Shown here: one piece after another, positions 16,088 through 25,892 of the stretch
How positions within the stretch are numbered: the stretch's first letter is position 1
Layout of the letters: every line of letters starts with the position of its first letter
Assembly (NCBI RefSeq): GCF_001890765.1
Contig: NZ_KV878783.1
Location: forward strand, 3,562,771 to 3,626,770
Direction of reading: 5' to 3'
DNA from: Spirulina major PCC 6313
Lineage (GTDB): Bacteria > Cyanobacteriota > Cyanobacteriia > Cyanobacteriales > Spirulinaceae
DNA: 64,000 nucleotides
Translations under genes and position numbers: made by a program
Notes under the pieces: generated by a model
The model's input: the letters and a program-made list of their open reading frames with translations, nothing else
Told to the model about the DNA's origin: nothing
Database searches by the model: none

Positions 16088-16549
16088 ATGTCTGAAGATT
16101 CTCAACGTAAGACCCTCCCGTTTGAGCCTCGTCGCAAGCGAAACAAGGCCGCGAAACCTGCCGCCCCCGTGGTCACGCCCGAAAGTCGCCAAGCGGCTTC
16201 ACTCTCGGCTATTCCCGATGTGGTGAGCCGCCGGATGATTCGGCGCATGGCATTGTTTTGTGGCGTGCCTTCGGGGTTGGGGGTGGCCAGCTTTTTTATT
16301 TTTTACTGGGTGGTGAGCCATGATTGGTTTGATATCCCACCCTATGCCGTCTTTGCGGCAACCTTGGGGCTGTTTGGCTTGGGGGTCGTTGGGTTGAGTT
16401 ATGGCATTCTGTCAACTTCGTGGGATGAAAACCGTGTGGGTGGCTGGTTGGGTTGGCAAGAGTTCACCCTGAATGCAAAACGGTTATTTGAGGCCTGGCG
16501 TGAGGCACGTCGCAGTACCCGGTCTGCCAAAAATCCAGACCCCTCTTGA
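16088..16549 (+). CDS. PAM68-like photosystem II assembly protein (DUF3464)
   Basis: The family is represented by plant PAM68 and Synechocystis Sll0933, which assist early photosystem II assembly in the thylakoid. The 153-residue protein has a basic N-terminus (KTLPFEPRRKRNKAAK), the motif IPDVVSRRMIRRMALFCGVPS, two membrane segments (about 63-83 and 93-115), then STSWDENRVGGWLGWQEF, the family hallmark. The start was moved from an upstream in-frame codon inside rpsO to this ATG. The close spacing suggests co-transcription with rpsO. Confidence 0.9.
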   Translation: MSEDSQRKTLPFEPRRKRNKAAKPAAPVVTPESRQAASLSAIPDVVSRRMIRRMALFCGVPSGLGVASFFIFYWVVSHDWFDIPPYAVFAATLGLFGLGVVGLSYGILSTSWDENRVGGWLGWQEFTLNAKRLFEAWREARRSTRSAKNPDPS

Positions 16550-16744
16550 TGGGTCTAGCTCGCAATAACTGAGGGACTGAGGGGGGGGAGGGATTGCGAT
16601 CGCCCCCCAATCTCCACAGAGCCACCCGCAGCGGTAATTCTGTAAAGACTTGAAAAGTCCGCCCGCTCCTGAAATGAAAATGGCACAATGGGCGGTAGAA
16701 AACCTATTTATTCTTGAACTCCTAAAGATTGGAAGGACTCTTAA

Positions 16745-17803
16745 ATGATTGTTGTTATGCGCATCGGTTCACCGGAAGAAGAAGTGAATCGTCTCTGTGA
16801 AGGATTTGAAGAGTGGGGCTTGACTCCCGAAAAAATCGTCGGTAAGCACAAAGTCGTCATTGGCCTCGTCGGTGACACAGCGGATCTTGATGAACAGCAG
16901 ATTCGAGAACGCAGCCACTGGATTGAAACGGTGCTGCGCGTTGAACGTCCTTACAAGCGAGCCAGCCGCGAATTCCGCCATGGTGAAGCCAGCGAAGTCT
17001 GGGTCAACACCCCTGACGGCAAAGTCGCGATCGGTGAGCATCATCCGGTGGTGGTGGTGGCGGGGCCCTGCTCCGTCGAAAATGAAGAGATGATCATCGC
17101 GACGGCGAAAGCGGTGAAGGCTTCCGGTGCTAAATTTCTGCGCGGCGGTGCCTACAAACCCCGCACTTCCCCCTATGCTTTCCAAGGTCACGGCGAAAGT
17201 GCCCTCGGCCTCTTAGCCGCTGCCCGTGAAGCCTCTGGTTTAGGGATTATTACGGAAGTGATGGATACGGCGGATGTGGAAAAAGTGAGTGAAGTGGCGG
17301 ATGTGGTGCAAGTGGGCGCTCGCAATATGCAAAACTTCTCGCTCCTCAAGAAAGTCGGCGCTCAAGATAAGCCTGTTCTGCTGAAGCGTGGCATGTCCTC
17401 CACCATTGATGAATGGTTGATGGCGGCGGAATATGTGTTGGCGGCGGGAAATCCGAATGTGATTCTCTGTGAACGGGGTCTACGGACGTTTGACCGCTCC
17501 TACACGCGCAACACGTTGGATATTGCGGTGGTGCCAGTGCTGCGATCGCTCACCCACCTGCCGATCATGCTTGACCCCAGCCACGGCACGGGCAGTTCTG
17601 CCTATGTTCCGGCGATGGCGAAAGCCTGTATTGCAGCGGGAACCGATTCCCTGATGATCGAAGTTCACCCCAATCCGGCGAAAGCCCTCTCCGATGGGCC
17701 GCAATCCCTCACCCCTGAACGGTTTGCCGCCCTGATGCAAGAGCTATCCGTGATCGGTAATGCAGTGCAACGTTGGTCTGTACCAGAAGCAGCCCTAGTG
17801 TAA
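16745..17803 (+). CDS. aroF: 3-deoxy-7-phosphoheptulonate synthase
   Basis: This enzyme joins phosphoenolpyruvate and erythrose-4-phosphate in the first step of the shikimate pathway. The 352-residue protein is the type I-beta form: a small ferredoxin-like regulatory domain (1-80), then the barrel with [47 protein letters not shown] and LDPSHGTG. The N-terminal domain is where allosteric inhibition occurs in relatives. A strong terminator follows. Confidence 0.95.
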   Translation: MIVVMRIGSPEEEVNRLCEGFEEWGLTPEKIVGKHKVVIGLVGDTADLDEQQIRERSHWIETVLRVERPYKRASREFRHGEASEVWVNTPDGKVAIGEHHPVVVVAGPCSVENEEMIIATAKAVKASGAKFLRGGAYKPRTSPYAFQGHGESALGLLAAAREASGLGIITEVMDTADVEKVSEVADVVQVGARNMQNFSLLKKVGAQDKPVLLKRGMSSTIDEWLMAAEYVLAAGNPNVILCERGLRTFDRSYTRNTLDIAVVPVLRSLTHLPIMLDPSHGTGSSAYVPAMAKACIAAGTDSLMIEVHPNPAKALSDGPQSLTPERFAALMQELSVIGNAVQRWSVPEAALV

Positions 17804-17826
17804 GCGTTAACAAAGTCCCCACAAAG

Positions 17827-17854
17827 CCCCCGCATTTTTAAATGTGGGGGTTTT
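17827..17854 (+). terminator. intrinsic terminator of aroF
   Basis: CCCCCGCATTT pairs with AAATGTGGGGG around a short loop, followed by TTTTGCTTTTG. It lies 24 bases after aroF and before a convergent amylase gene. Confidence 0.88.
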
Positions 17855-17883
17855 GCTTTTGTTTTGCTTTTGTTTAGGTTTGT

Positions 17884-19317
17884 TTAGGCTTGATTCGTCA
17901 GAATGCAGGCAGATTGAGGGGGAAGGGTAATTTGATCCTCAGTTTGGGGCGCACCATAGACCACAGGCCAATTTTGCATTGCGGTGGGGCGTGGCATGGC
18001 GATCGCCTCCCGTCCCACATTTACCGCGATCAAGAGTTGAGCGGGGCCAAGACTGCGGGTAAAGGCGTAGAGGGAGCCGTTAGCCTCGACGACACGATAG
18101 TCTCCGGTGCGAAGGGCGGGGAAGCGATCGCGCAGGGCAATCAACCCTTGATGCTGGGCGAGTAATTCCTGATTCCACTCGGACTCTGGCGGAAAAACGC
18201 GCCGACAATCGGGGTCCATCGCTCCACTCAAGCCCACCTCATTGCCGTAGTAAATACAGGGTGCGCCGGGAAAGGTCAACATCAACAGCGTCGCTAACTG
18301 GAACGCCTGGGCATCTTCCCCCAACACTGTCAGGGCGCGGGGCGTGTCGTGGCTATCGAGTAAATTAAGCTGGGTGAGTTGAATTTCCCAGGGATAGATC
18401 GCGATCAGGGCCGCCATTTTGGCGGCGTATTGGGCGGCATCAATGGGCGGATACACGTCATAGTCCGGCAGTTCCACAACGGCGGGGTCAATGCGATCGC
18501 CCCCCACAAAGGCCAACGTCGGCCCCGTAAATAAATAATTCATCACCCCATCAAACTGCGTCCCATCCAACCACTGCCGGGAATCTCGCCACACCTCCCC
18601 AACAATATAAGCCTCTGGATTAATCGCCTTGACCCGCTGGCGAAACTCCTGCCAAAACCCCGGTGTTGTCACTTCAAACGGCACATCCAACCGCCAGCCA
18701 TCAATCCCTTGGCGCAACCAATATTCCCCCACCCGCATGATGTATTCCCGCACATCGGGGTTATCGTGGTTGAACTGGGGCAGGGCACGATTGCCCACCC
18801 AGCTTGCATAGTTGGCCGGATAGTTGCCATCGTAGGCAGACAGGGGCCATTTTTTGACCTTAAACCAGTCGAGCCAGGGAGAATGGGGGCCGTTTTCTAA
18901 AATGTCGTTGAAATAGAAAAAACCGCGACTGGCATGATTAAACACGCCATCCAAGACGAGTTTGATCCCGCGTGCTTGGGTTTCTTTCCGCAACGCTCGA
19001 AAGGCGGCATCCCCGCCCAGGAGGGGGTCAACCTGATAGTAATCATGGGTGTGGTAGCGGTGGTTACAGGCGGACTGAAAAATCGGGGTGAAGTAGAGGG
19101 CGGTGATCCCCAAGTCCTGGAGATAGTCGAGCTTTTCTAAAACACCCCACAGATCGCCCCCTTTATAGCCCTGATCAGTGGGTGGACTTTGCCAGAATTC
19201 GAGAGCGCCGCGCCAAGACGATTGATGAGGGTGTTGGCCTTGGGCGAAGCGATCGGGAAAAATTTGGTAGAAAACAGCGTGTTTAACCCAGTCAGGGGTG
19301 TGAATCGCGATCGTCAT
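17884..19317 (-). CDS. GH13 alpha-amylase-family enzyme
   Basis: The 477-residue protein is a (beta/alpha)8 glycoside hydrolase with the GH13 regions in order: DGVFNHASRGF, the nucleophile Asp in GWRLDVPFE, the acid/base Glu in YIVGEVWRDS and the third acid in LLDSHDTPR. It opens with HAVFYQIFPDRFAQG, which resembles neopullulanase/cyclomaltodextrinase subfamilies. It lacks a signal peptide and is short, so a cytoplasmic role in glycogen or maltodextrin turnover is likely. Substrate preference is not readable. Confidence 0.9.
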   Translation of the reverse strand: MTIAIHTPDWVKHAVFYQIFPDRFAQGQHPHQSSWRGALEFWQSPPTDQGYKGGDLWGVLEKLDYLQDLGITALYFTPIFQSACNHRYHTHDYYQVDPLLGGDAAFRALRKETQARGIKLVLDGVFNHASRGFFYFNDILENGPHSPWLDWFKVKKWPLSAYDGNYPANYASWVGNRALPQFNHDNPDVREYIMRVGEYWLRQGIDGWRLDVPFEVTTPGFWQEFRQRVKAINPEAYIVGEVWRDSRQWLDGTQFDGVMNYLFTGPTLAFVGGDRIDPAVVELPDYDVYPPIDAAQYAAKMAALIAIYPWEIQLTQLNLLDSHDTPRALTVLGEDAQAFQLATLLMLTFPGAPCIYYGNEVGLSGAMDPDCRRVFPPESEWNQELLAQHQGLIALRDRFPALRTGDYRVVEANGSLYAFTRSLGPAQLLIAVNVGREAIAMPRPTAMQNWPVVYGAPQTEDQITLPPQSACILTNQA

Positions 19318-19434
19318 AGAACTGATGATAAAATCCTCGGCTTGACTAGGCCAATCTTAGGGGGTATCCGCCGTCTGCCCAAATTTTGCCGTGGAAATCC
19401 CCGAAGAATCGTGACGCGATCGCCCCCTAGACCC

Positions 19435-19472
19435 TCAAAAAAGAGAGGCTTGAGCAACAAACCCCTCTTTTT
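19435..19472 (-). terminator. probable hemC terminator
   Basis: AAAAAGAGAGG and CCCCTCTTTTT form a stem with one mismatch around a loop of about 14 bases. On the minus strand the right arm's complement is followed by U-rich sequence, just after hemC. Confidence 0.55.
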
Positions 19473-19517
19473 CCAGCCCACATCGAGCCATGACCGGGTG
19501 GTGAATTCAGTCCACCG

Positions 19518-20483
19518 TTAGCGATTGATTTCTGCAAAGATAGCAGCGAGAATTTCGCCCGCACCCTGTTCTTTGAGCATGGCTGCAAGATTTGCCCCCA
19601 GTTGCTCCGCTTGCTCCACAGGACCGCTGATCGTGTTTTTGATCAACTGTTGACCGTCTAAACTCGCCACCATACCGACGAGGGTGAGGGTATCGCCTTC
19701 AATGCGGCTATTCACCCCAATGGGCACTTGGCAACCGCCTTCGAGTTCCCGCAATAGGGATCGTTCCGCGAGGGTGCAGGCTTTACTGGGGGCGTGTTCG
19801 AGGGCGGCGAGAATATCGAGGATTTCTTGATCACCATCACGACATTCAATGCCTAACGCACCTTGGCCGACGGCATGGAGGGAAATTTCACCGGGAATGA
19901 CTTGATGGATGCGATCGCTCATCTCCAACCGCTCCAACCCCGCCACCGCCAAAATAATCGCGTCATATTCCCCATTATCGAGTTTCTGTAAACGAGTATT
20001 AAGATTGCCGCGAATATCCTTGAATTCCAAATGGGGGAAATGGTGGCGCAACTGTGCCAAACGCCGCAGCGATGACGTGCCAATCACCGTACCTGGGGGC
20101 AACGTGGCCAGTTGCTTATCCTGATGCTGGGCATGAACCACCAGCGCATCCGCCGGCTCAACCCGTTCTGTCACACAGCCCAACATCAACCCATCGGGCA
20201 AGCGGGTCGGTAAATCTTTGAGGGAATGCACCGCAAAATCAGCGGTATTGTTGAGCAAGCCGACTTCGAGTTCCTTGGTAAACAGACCCTTATCCCCAAT
20301 TTTGGAAAGCGCCACATCGAGAATCTTATCCCCTTGAGTACTCATGGTTTCGACTTCAAAGGTGATGTGGGGAAAATGCTGTTCAAGTTGTGCTTTAACC
20401 CAATAGGTTTGCACCAATGCCAATTGGCTTTTCCGTGAGGCGAGGCGCACAGTGCGGGTGGGGGTTGAGACGGATGCGGTCAT
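19518..20483 (-). CDS. hemC: hydroxymethylbilane synthase (porphobilinogen deaminase)
   Basis: HemC condenses four porphobilinogens into hydroxymethylbilane, the linear precursor of heme, chlorophyll and bilins. The 321-residue protein has [42 protein letters not shown] and the loop EGGCQVPIG, whose Cys anchors the dipyrromethane cofactor. Length is normal. It is a monocistronic leftward gene upstream of the amylase gene. Its product feeds the bilins bound by the nearby apcAB proteins. Confidence 0.97.
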   Translation of the reverse strand: MTASVSTPTRTVRLASRKSQLALVQTYWVKAQLEQHFPHITFEVETMSTQGDKILDVALSKIGDKGLFTKELEVGLLNNTADFAVHSLKDLPTRLPDGLMLGCVTERVEPADALVVHAQHQDKQLATLPPGTVIGTSSLRRLAQLRHHFPHLEFKDIRGNLNTRLQKLDNGEYDAIILAVAGLERLEMSDRIHQVIPGEISLHAVGQGALGIECRDGDQEILDILAALEHAPSKACTLAERSLLRELEGGCQVPIGVNSRIEGDTLTLVGMVASLDGQQLIKNTISGPVEQAEQLGANLAAMLKEQGAGEILAAIFAEINR

Positions 20484-20625
20484 AGACTGTCAGCGTGAAT
20501 GCGTAAATTGCAGTTGAATATTTGAGTTGCCTAACCTAGAGTATCGCAGGGATTACCCCCGCTGAAAATAGATTCAGAAAATTCCGGGGCATGGAATTTG
20601 AAAGAACAAGGAAAGGAGGGTAGAG

Positions 20626-20718
20626 CGTGTTGAGAAATTATCATGTCCAGATCAGCAGCCCCTCGCCCCGTGGGAGAGGGGTTTAGGGTGAGGGTCCTGA
20701 GTGAAAAAGCTGTAACCG
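20626..20718. repeat. dispersed MITE-like repeat, copy A
   Basis: It contains CATGTCCAGATCAGCAGCCCCTCG, then CCCGTGGGAGAGGGG and GAGTGAAAAAGCTGT. The same order occurs at 25932-26212, where another element has inserted in the middle. The core CCCCTCGCCCC/GGGAGAGGGG is an imperfect palindrome. Confidence 0.7.
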
Positions 20719-20910
20719 TTGCGATCGCCCAACATTCATCGTTCTTTTTGAATAAAAGTTACGAAAAACAAAGGAATGTAAACAGAGGCACTCATTCTGT
20801 AACGTTGTCAACGAGTCATGATGATTTTAGACGGCAACAGATGCAAAATTTCCTATCATAAAAAGGGATAAATACAGCAGCATTGGCAATTTCCGATCCG
20901 CTTCGCGATC

Positions 20911-20954
20911 GCATCAATAGGGGCATAGTTATTCCCCTGCATCCCTATTGATGC
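20911..20954. repeat. nested palindrome
   Basis: GCATCAATAGGG (20911-20922) pairs with CCCTATTGATGC (20943-20954), and inside it AGGGG pairs with CCCCT. The structure is strong enough for an RNA hairpin or a protein-bound cruciform. There is no T-run. Confidence 0.65.
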
Positions 20955-21113
20955 ATTCTCGCACGGCTTGTCCTGTGTTTTTGATCGGTAACCCTTGGGC
21001 TTGGTCATGTATTCATCCGTTCAGGAGGATGGATTGTTGCGATCGCACCCTATAAATGCCTCACACCCATCCACATTTGTTGATCACCCGAATCTCAGGA
21101 GCAATACTGAACG

Positions 21114-21548
21114 ATGCACCAATTTTCTGCCTTTTGCCTCGGCCTATTGAGCGTAGCCACTGCCTCACTGCTGGGATCTGCGGCTCAAGCACAATCCGTA
21201 TTTCCCACCATGGAGCCCACCAATTTGCACATCTTTGAAGGGGTTGGGTACGGCAACGACACCGCAGAGACCAATTGGGTGAACGTCCTCGAACCGGAAC
21301 AAATGGGTAACCTCCAATGTATCGCCGTGGGCAACACCAACCAAGTGCGCTGCTACGGCGAACAAGACTACAACTTGACCATCCTGCCCGCCACCGCGAC
21401 AATGCCGGGCATTAGTGAATTCAAAATTGACGACAAAGACGTTCATTTCCGGTTTGGGCATTCTGACCGCATTGGCGCTATGCTCCGCACCCATCCCTCA
21501 GAATCCAACACCAGTGCCATCTTAGAACTCGGCATTCAACTCGATTGA
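21114..21548 (+). CDS. small exported protein of unknown function
   Basis: The 144-residue product starts with a clear signal peptide: a hydrophobic stretch CLGLLSVATASLLGSAAQAQ with an AQA cleavage site near residue 26. The mature part is about 118 residues, acidic, beta-rich, and holds two Cys (QCIAVG and VRCYGEQ) that could form one disulfide in the periplasm or outside. A conserved-looking block reads NWVNVLEPEQMGNLQCIAVG. No family is recognised. A hairpin terminator lies downstream, followed by tRNA-Cys. Confidence 0.75.
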   Translation: MHQFSAFCLGLLSVATASLLGSAAQAQSVFPTMEPTNLHIFEGVGYGNDTAETNWVNVLEPEQMGNLQCIAVGNTNQVRCYGEQDYNLTILPATATMPGISEFKIDDKDVHFRFGHSDRIGAMLRTHPSESNTSAILELGIQLD

Positions 21549-21573
21549 ATCGTCCACACCGCAGCTTGAGCGA

Positions 21574-21602
21574 AAATGAGATCTCACGTTTAGATCTCAT
21601 TT
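21574..21602 (+). terminator. hairpin terminator
   Basis: AAATGAGATCT (21574-21584) pairs with AGATCTCATTT (21592-21602) around a seven-base loop, between the exported-protein gene and tRNA-Cys. Confidence 0.65.
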
Positions 21603-21618
21603 CCGTTCGTAATCGTGC

Positions 21619-21624
21619 TATGAT
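21619..21624 (+). promoter_or_regulatory. -10 box of tRNA-Cys
   Basis: TATGAT lies 16 bases before the tRNA start, close to the sigma-70 consensus TATAAT. No strong -35 is visible, as it would overlap the upstream terminator. Confidence 0.45.
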
Positions 21625-21640
21625 CAGCAATGCGATATTC

Positions 21641-21711
<71 letters not shown>

Positions 21712-21912
21712 TTTCATCATGCTTAGACAGTCACCAAAACCATCCCATCGCAACAAGAATGTTCTATAATTGTTGCCTTTGGATGTTGGTTGTTTCCAAT
21801 GGATTACATTTAATGTCTGCATTATTTGTTCAGGATAAATTTAGTCAAAAAACAGACTACACTGGACTGTCTAGGCATATTTCGGATTGGCATTGCGGGA
21901 GATTGAACACCC

Positions 21913-22431
21913 ATGAAACACACATTATCTGTCTTGGTCGAAGATGAGGCCGGAGTCCTGACCCGAATCGCAGGACTCTTTGCCCGACGGGGCTTCAATA
22001 TTGAGAGCTTGGCGGTGGGCCCGGCTGAACAACTGGGCATTTCTCGGATCACCATGGTTGTACCCGGTGATGATCAAATTATTGAGCAACTCACGAAACA
22101 ACTTTACAAATTAATTAACGTTTTAAAAGTTCAAGACATTACCCAAACGCCCTGTGTCGAACGGGAATTAATGTTGGTTAAGGTGAATGCTTCGGCCTCC
22201 AATCGGGCGGAAGTGATTGAACTCACTCAGGTTTTCCGGGCGCGAATTGTGGATATTTCCGATGAGACCCTCACGATTGAAGTGGTGGGCGATCCCGGTA
22301 AGCTGGTGGCGTTGATTCAAATGTTGAATAAGTTCGGCTTGCGGGAAGTGTCCCGGACGGGCAAAATTGCCCTCACCCGTGAATCTGGGGTGAATACGGA
22401 ATATTTGAAGTTGCTCGAAGCCAAAGTTTAG
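21913..22431 (+). CDS. ilvN: acetolactate synthase small (regulatory) subunit
   Basis: The small subunit activates the catalytic acetohydroxyacid synthase subunit and confers valine feedback inhibition in branched-chain amino acid synthesis. The 172-residue protein has an N-terminal ACT domain ([32 protein letters not shown]), then [12 protein letters not shown] and the C-terminal domain with [19 protein letters not shown]. The catalytic subunit gene is not adjacent, as is common in cyanobacteria. Confidence 0.95.
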   Translation: MKHTLSVLVEDEAGVLTRIAGLFARRGFNIESLAVGPAEQLGISRITMVVPGDDQIIEQLTKQLYKLINVLKVQDITQTPCVERELMLVKVNASASNRAEVIELTQVFRARIVDISDETLTIEVVGDPGKLVALIQMLNKFGLREVSRTGKIALTRESGVNTEYLKLLEAKV

Positions 22432-22602
22432 GGGACTTCGCAGCGGATGTTCCGCCACTATCCGTATCGATCGGCGCTGCATGGGGACTGTCCCAGTTTG
22501 GCCGCGAACCATTGGCAACAGTGGGCTGCTGCCGCTGATTGTACTGTTCGATCAGGTTTGGGGAATTGTGATGCTGCGGTTTGTGATTCCTGGGGGCAAG
22601 GG

Positions 22603-23085
22603 TTAAAGCAACCATTTTGGCGAGGTGAGCAGAACGAGTTCCGCGTTGCCGATGGGGTTGCCGGTGGGGTTGAGGCGAAGGCCAATGATGCCGGCTTTTT
22701 TGACGGTGAGGCGATCGCTACTCTTTCCCCAGACCAGTTGCTCGGCCCATTGCCCCAGATCCGGTTGATGGCCGACGAGGGCGATCGCATTCAACGATTG
22801 CACCGTATACCAATTGACCCACAGATTAAGATCCCCCTCCGGTGCTAACGGGGGAAACAGATCAACACTGGGGGCCAGTCCTGCCTGTTGGAAAATCTCC
22901 GCCGTTTGATGGGCCCGCACCAACGGACTAGAGAGAAGCACATCCACGGTGATGCCCAACTGGACGAGTCGTTGGGCGACTTGTTGGGTTTTTTTGCGTC
23001 CCTTCTCCGTGAGGGGACGTTCGGCATCCTGAGAATAACGGGCGCGATCGGCGGCTATCCCATGACGAATCAGGTAAAGACGCAT
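22603..23085 (-). CDS. sixA: phosphohistidine phosphatase SixA family
   Basis: SixA enzymes remove phosphate from phosphohistidine on signalling or phosphotransfer proteins. The 160-residue histidine-phosphatase fold has the catalytic RHG at the start (YLIRHGIAAD), ERPLTEKGRKKTQQVA, LLSSPLVRAHQTAEIF and the second His in LVGHQPDL. It begins right after the stop of the upstream 428-residue gene, with no spacer, so the two share a transcript. Its substrate here is unknown. Confidence 0.9.
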   Translation of the reverse strand: MRLYLIRHGIAADRARYSQDAERPLTEKGRKKTQQVAQRLVQLGITVDVLLSSPLVRAHQTAEIFQQAGLAPSVDLFPPLAPEGDLNLWVNWYTVQSLNAIALVGHQPDLGQWAEQLVWGKSSDRLTVKKAGIIGLRLNPTGNPIGNAELVLLTSPKWLL

Positions 23086-24372
23086 TTAACTCCGTTTGAT
23101 GGACACCGGCAGCGGTTCCGATGCCCAAGCGGGATCGATGGCTTCCGGTGTAGGCAAGGTGACATAAAAATACAACAATCGCGTTAGGAAGGGCGACAGT
23201 TCCACGGTCGGAACAAAGGTGCGAATCCCACTGCGAAAGGTGGGGTTGCGTTTAGGGTTGGGAAGGTCGAGGGTGGGACGGGGTTTCACCGTTTGGGGTT
23301 GGCTCAGGAGGAGCAGGTTAGCCGTGGGGGGCATGGCGCGATCGCTGTCCTCACCTTCCCCATCGGATGAGGGCGCAACCTGAGACGGGGTGAGGGCTTC
23401 GGATTCCGTGGCTGCTTCTAGATCAACTACCGTTAGGCTCTCCGTTGTACTCTCAGTATCCTGCACTGCGTCGGGGTTAGACTCTAAATCAGGGGTTAAC
23501 TCGAACTCAGCCCCTAACGGAATATCAGCCTCTACCTGAATGGTTGATTCATCCATTAACCCGTGTTCAAGGTCTTCTAATTCAAGGTCTGATGGTTCGG
23601 TGCACTCAGGTTCAGCACCCAGCGCGGCTGTTGAGTCTTGCCCATGGTCTAACCCAGCCCCCCATGGATTCCCGTCTCCGTTAACAGCCTCGCAGTCAAT
23701 AGCGCGATCCGCTTCACCCATAAGGGCTTCACCAGAGGGATCAACGTCTTCTGGACGATCGGCGATCGCTGCGATCGCGCCCTCATTCAGGTCTGCGGGT
23801 TCCATTTCTGAGGATTCGCTCGTCTCATCGACCGCAGTGGGGGAGACTTGGGGCGGGGCCGTAACATCAAGATAGGCAAACGATCGCAATCGAGCGATCA
23901 TCCCTTCACCATTGGCAGTCCCTGGGCCAATCTGGGCTAACTGTCGCCACCGTTGTACCCCAGGGGTGACGGGGGGAAGGGATACCGGGGGGGCGGATGG
24001 TGTGGTCGTAAACACGGGTAACTCGGCCGCCGCTGGTTCATTCACCGCTGCATCCGATTCAACACTGCTAATGTTCATGTACCATTCCGGCAATTTGCGG
24101 CAAATAATCCGCTCAAAATCCCCGGTGAAATGAGGAGAGGGCCGCCCCCGCTTTTGCCAAAGACTGAGAATATGCTCTACAGAAACGGCTTTATACCGTC
24201 CTTGGTAGAGGGCTTCGATAATCGCGGTGCGAATCCAATCCGCTTCGTAAGCATCAAGCCAATGGCCCATCCGTTCCGCCGTCGTGTGGGGTTTGGTGTC
24301 AAACCCATAGTGACTCAGCAGCATGATGGCTTGCGCGATGAGTGTCCGTCTGGCAGAACCGGGAATTGTCAT
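23086..24372 (-). CDS. conserved cyanobacterial protein with long acidic linker
   Basis: The 428-residue product has three parts. Residues 1-105 are a folded helical domain (LIAQAIMLLSHYGFDT, WIRTAIIEALYQGRYKAVSVEHIL, LWQKRGRP), conserved in cyanobacteria as far as I recall. Residues 110-360 are low-complexity, very acidic and rich in Glu, Asp, Ser, Thr and Pro. A short C-terminal domain follows (RPTLDLPNPKRNPTFRSGIRTFVP). An upstream TTG in frame was rejected in favour of the ATG at 24372. It lies directly upstream of sixA. The function is not known. The basic N-terminal domain could bind nucleic acid, which is a guess. Confidence 0.75.
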   Translation of the reverse strand: MTIPGSARRTLIAQAIMLLSHYGFDTKPHTTAERMGHWLDAYEADWIRTAIIEALYQGRYKAVSVEHILSLWQKRGRPSPHFTGDFERIICRKLPEWYMNISSVESDAAVNEPAAAELPVFTTTPSAPPVSLPPVTPGVQRWRQLAQIGPGTANGEGMIARLRSFAYLDVTAPPQVSPTAVDETSESSEMEPADLNEGAIAAIADRPEDVDPSGEALMGEADRAIDCEAVNGDGNPWGAGLDHGQDSTAALGAEPECTEPSDLELEDLEHGLMDESTIQVEADIPLGAEFELTPDLESNPDAVQDTESTTESLTVVDLEAATESEALTPSQVAPSSDGEGEDSDRAMPPTANLLLLSQPQTVKPRPTLDLPNPKRNPTFRSGIRTFVPTVELSPFLTRLLYFYVTLPTPEAIDPAWASEPLPVSIKRS

Positions 24373-24451
24373 GGGTGTCAAAGGGAGGCTAGGCGAGCAA
24401 TCAAAACGAGGAAGTTGTTTCTTCTCTTCATGTTATACGGTATCTTCAAGT

Positions 24452-24660
24452 TTCTAAAGTGACACTCCCCGCAAAGACAGCGACGGGGATTCTTGGTTCA
24501 TCGACCGGACTTAACCGAGCCGGATTGCTCCAACCCCGCCAGAGGTCTAATCTCCCCAAGCGGATAACTTCCCCTGTGCCCCACGGTAGTTAGTCCTAGG
24601 CACAGGATACCAACCCGCTTCACTATCGACTCAACCTGATACCGATCCCAGACTAACCCT
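24452..24660 (-). pseudogene. probable 3' remnant of an inverted tnpB element
   Basis: On the minus strand an open frame ends VGILCLGLTTVGHRGS, YPLGEIRPLAGLEQS, GSVKSGR and a stop at 24498. This resembles variable C-terminal tails of cyanobacterial TnpB proteins. It is followed by AATCCCCGTCG...GCGGGGAGTGTCAC, a hairpin of the same type as the right end of the intact element. I infer a decayed IS200/IS605-type end in the opposite orientation. The protein match is from memory and weak; the hairpin similarity is seen directly. Confidence 0.45.
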
Positions 24661-24689
24661 TTTACGAATGTAAAGCGTAAAGCCCCCGT

Positions 24690-24752
24690 TTTCCAAACGG
24701 GGGATATAAGCGAAGGGCTGAATTTATTCAGCCGTGATACCGAGGTATCATA
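24690..24752 (+). repeat. left-end hairpins of the TnpB element
   Basis: Three hairpins are packed before tnpB: CCCCCGTTTT...AAACGGGGG at 24693-24713, GGCTGAATTTATTCAGCC at about 24717-24734, and GATACCGAGGTATC near 24737-24750. The first is nearly the same as the right-end hairpin. Subterminal hairpins are recognised by TnpA in this family. Confidence 0.65.
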
Positions 24753-24758
24753 GCAACC

Positions 24759-25883
24759 ATGAAAACGCTCAAGTTCAAGCTCTACCAGCATAAGCGGAAT
24801 AGATACCTCAAGCGGACAATCAATGCCGCAGGGCGTATCTACAACCATTGTGTTGCCCTCCACAAACGGTACTACCGAATGTGGGGCAAGCACTTGAACT
24901 GCGCCCGACTGCAAAAACACATCGCCAAGCTTCGGAAACGGAACCCCTGGTGGTTGCAGGTGGGTTCTCAAGCCGTACAGGATATCTGCCAACGAATTGA
25001 GAAAGCGTATCAACTGTTCTTCAAACACAACAAAAAAGGCGTTCGCCTGCCAAACTTTAAGAAGACCCGAAAGTACAAATCCTTCACCCTCAAGCAAGCT
25101 GGGTACAAATTCCTCGGTGGCAACCGGGTCAGGATTGGGAACAAAGTCTATCAATATTGGAACTCTCGCCCCATTGAGGGCAAGGTCAAGACCGTGACGA
25201 TTAAACGAACTCCCTTGGGAGAACTGTTCATGATTGTCACGGTAGATACCCTGTCAGAACCCCAAGTCAAAACCGAGACAGGTAACATTGCTGGTTTTGA
25301 TTTTGGACTTAAGACGTTTCTGACCTGTTCTGAGGGATTCAAGATTGATGCCCCCTTGTTCTTCAAGCAGTCACTTAACTCGGTTCGCAAAGCGAGTCGA
25401 GAGTTGTCCCGTAAGCAAAAGGGTTCAGCGAATCGAGAACGTGCCCGATTGAACTTAGCCCGCAAGCATGAAGATATTGCCCATCGACGGCGGGACTGGT
25501 TTTGGAAGTTAGCCCATCAACTGACGAATCAGTTTGATGTGCTGTGTTTTGAAACCTTGAACCTCAAGGCGATGCAGCGGCTTTGGGGGCGTAAGGTGAG
25601 TGATTTGGCGTTTCGGGAGTTTCTGCAAATCCTGGAGTGGGTGGCGACGAAGAAGGGGAAGCGGGTGGTCTATGTTGACCGCTGGTTCCCTTCGAGCAAG
25701 ACCTGTTCAAGTTGTGGTCATATTTTGGAGCATCTGGATTTAGAGACTCGCCATTGGCGGTGTCCCAGTTGCTCGACAGAGAATGACCGGGATGAGAATG
25801 CGGCGATGAATATTAAAGTGGCTGGGGCTTCAGCCATTGGGTTAGGTGATGTCAGACAGGCGTTGCCTGCTATTGCTGTTTGA
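24759..25883 (+). CDS. tnpB: TnpB RNA-guided nuclease of a solo IS200/IS605-type element
   Basis: The 374-residue protein has an N-terminal helix-turn-helix/REC-like part, then the RuvC acidic residues in IAGFDFGLKTFL (Asp), CFETLNLK (Glu) and NDRDENAAMNI (Asp). A four-Cys zinc ribbon (KTCSSCGH and WRCPSCST) lies between the last two. All catalytic residues are present, so nuclease activity is plausible. In studied members TnpB uses an RNA from its own 3' end to cut empty donor sites and favour element retention. There is no tnpA nearby, so movement would need TnpA in trans. Confidence 0.93.
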   Translation: MKTLKFKLYQHKRNRYLKRTINAAGRIYNHCVALHKRYYRMWGKHLNCARLQKHIAKLRKRNPWWLQVGSQAVQDICQRIEKAYQLFFKHNKKGVRLPNFKKTRKYKSFTLKQAGYKFLGGNRVRIGNKVYQYWNSRPIEGKVKTVTIKRTPLGELFMIVTVDTLSEPQVKTETGNIAGFDFGLKTFLTCSEGFKIDAPLFFKQSLNSVRKASRELSRKQKGSANRERARLNLARKHEDIAHRRRDWFWKLAHQLTNQFDVLCFETLNLKAMQRLWGRKVSDLAFREFLQILEWVATKKGKRVVYVDRWFPSSKTCSSCGHILEHLDLETRHWRCPSCSTENDRDENAAMNIKVAGASAIGLGDVRQALPAIAV

Positions 25884-25892
25884 TCCCAGAAT

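Larger units (their letters stand above)
20484..21113. other. 630-base intergenic region with repeats
   Basis: No gene is supported here. The region holds the hemC promoter, a dispersed CCCGTGGGAGAGGGGTTT element (20626-20718), a GC-rich hairpin (20911-20954) and three HIP1 sites. A 72-codon frame from 20643 lies inside the repeat and is not credible. Confidence 0.6.

Noticed and set aside
20643-20861. 72-codon rightward gene
   Set aside because: Its first third is a dispersed repeat and the rest is AT-rich with no conserved pattern.
24498-25154. 218-codon leftward gene overlapping tnpB
   Set aside because: Only its last 50 or so codons resemble a protein, the rest is antisense to tnpB; I treat it as a remnant.
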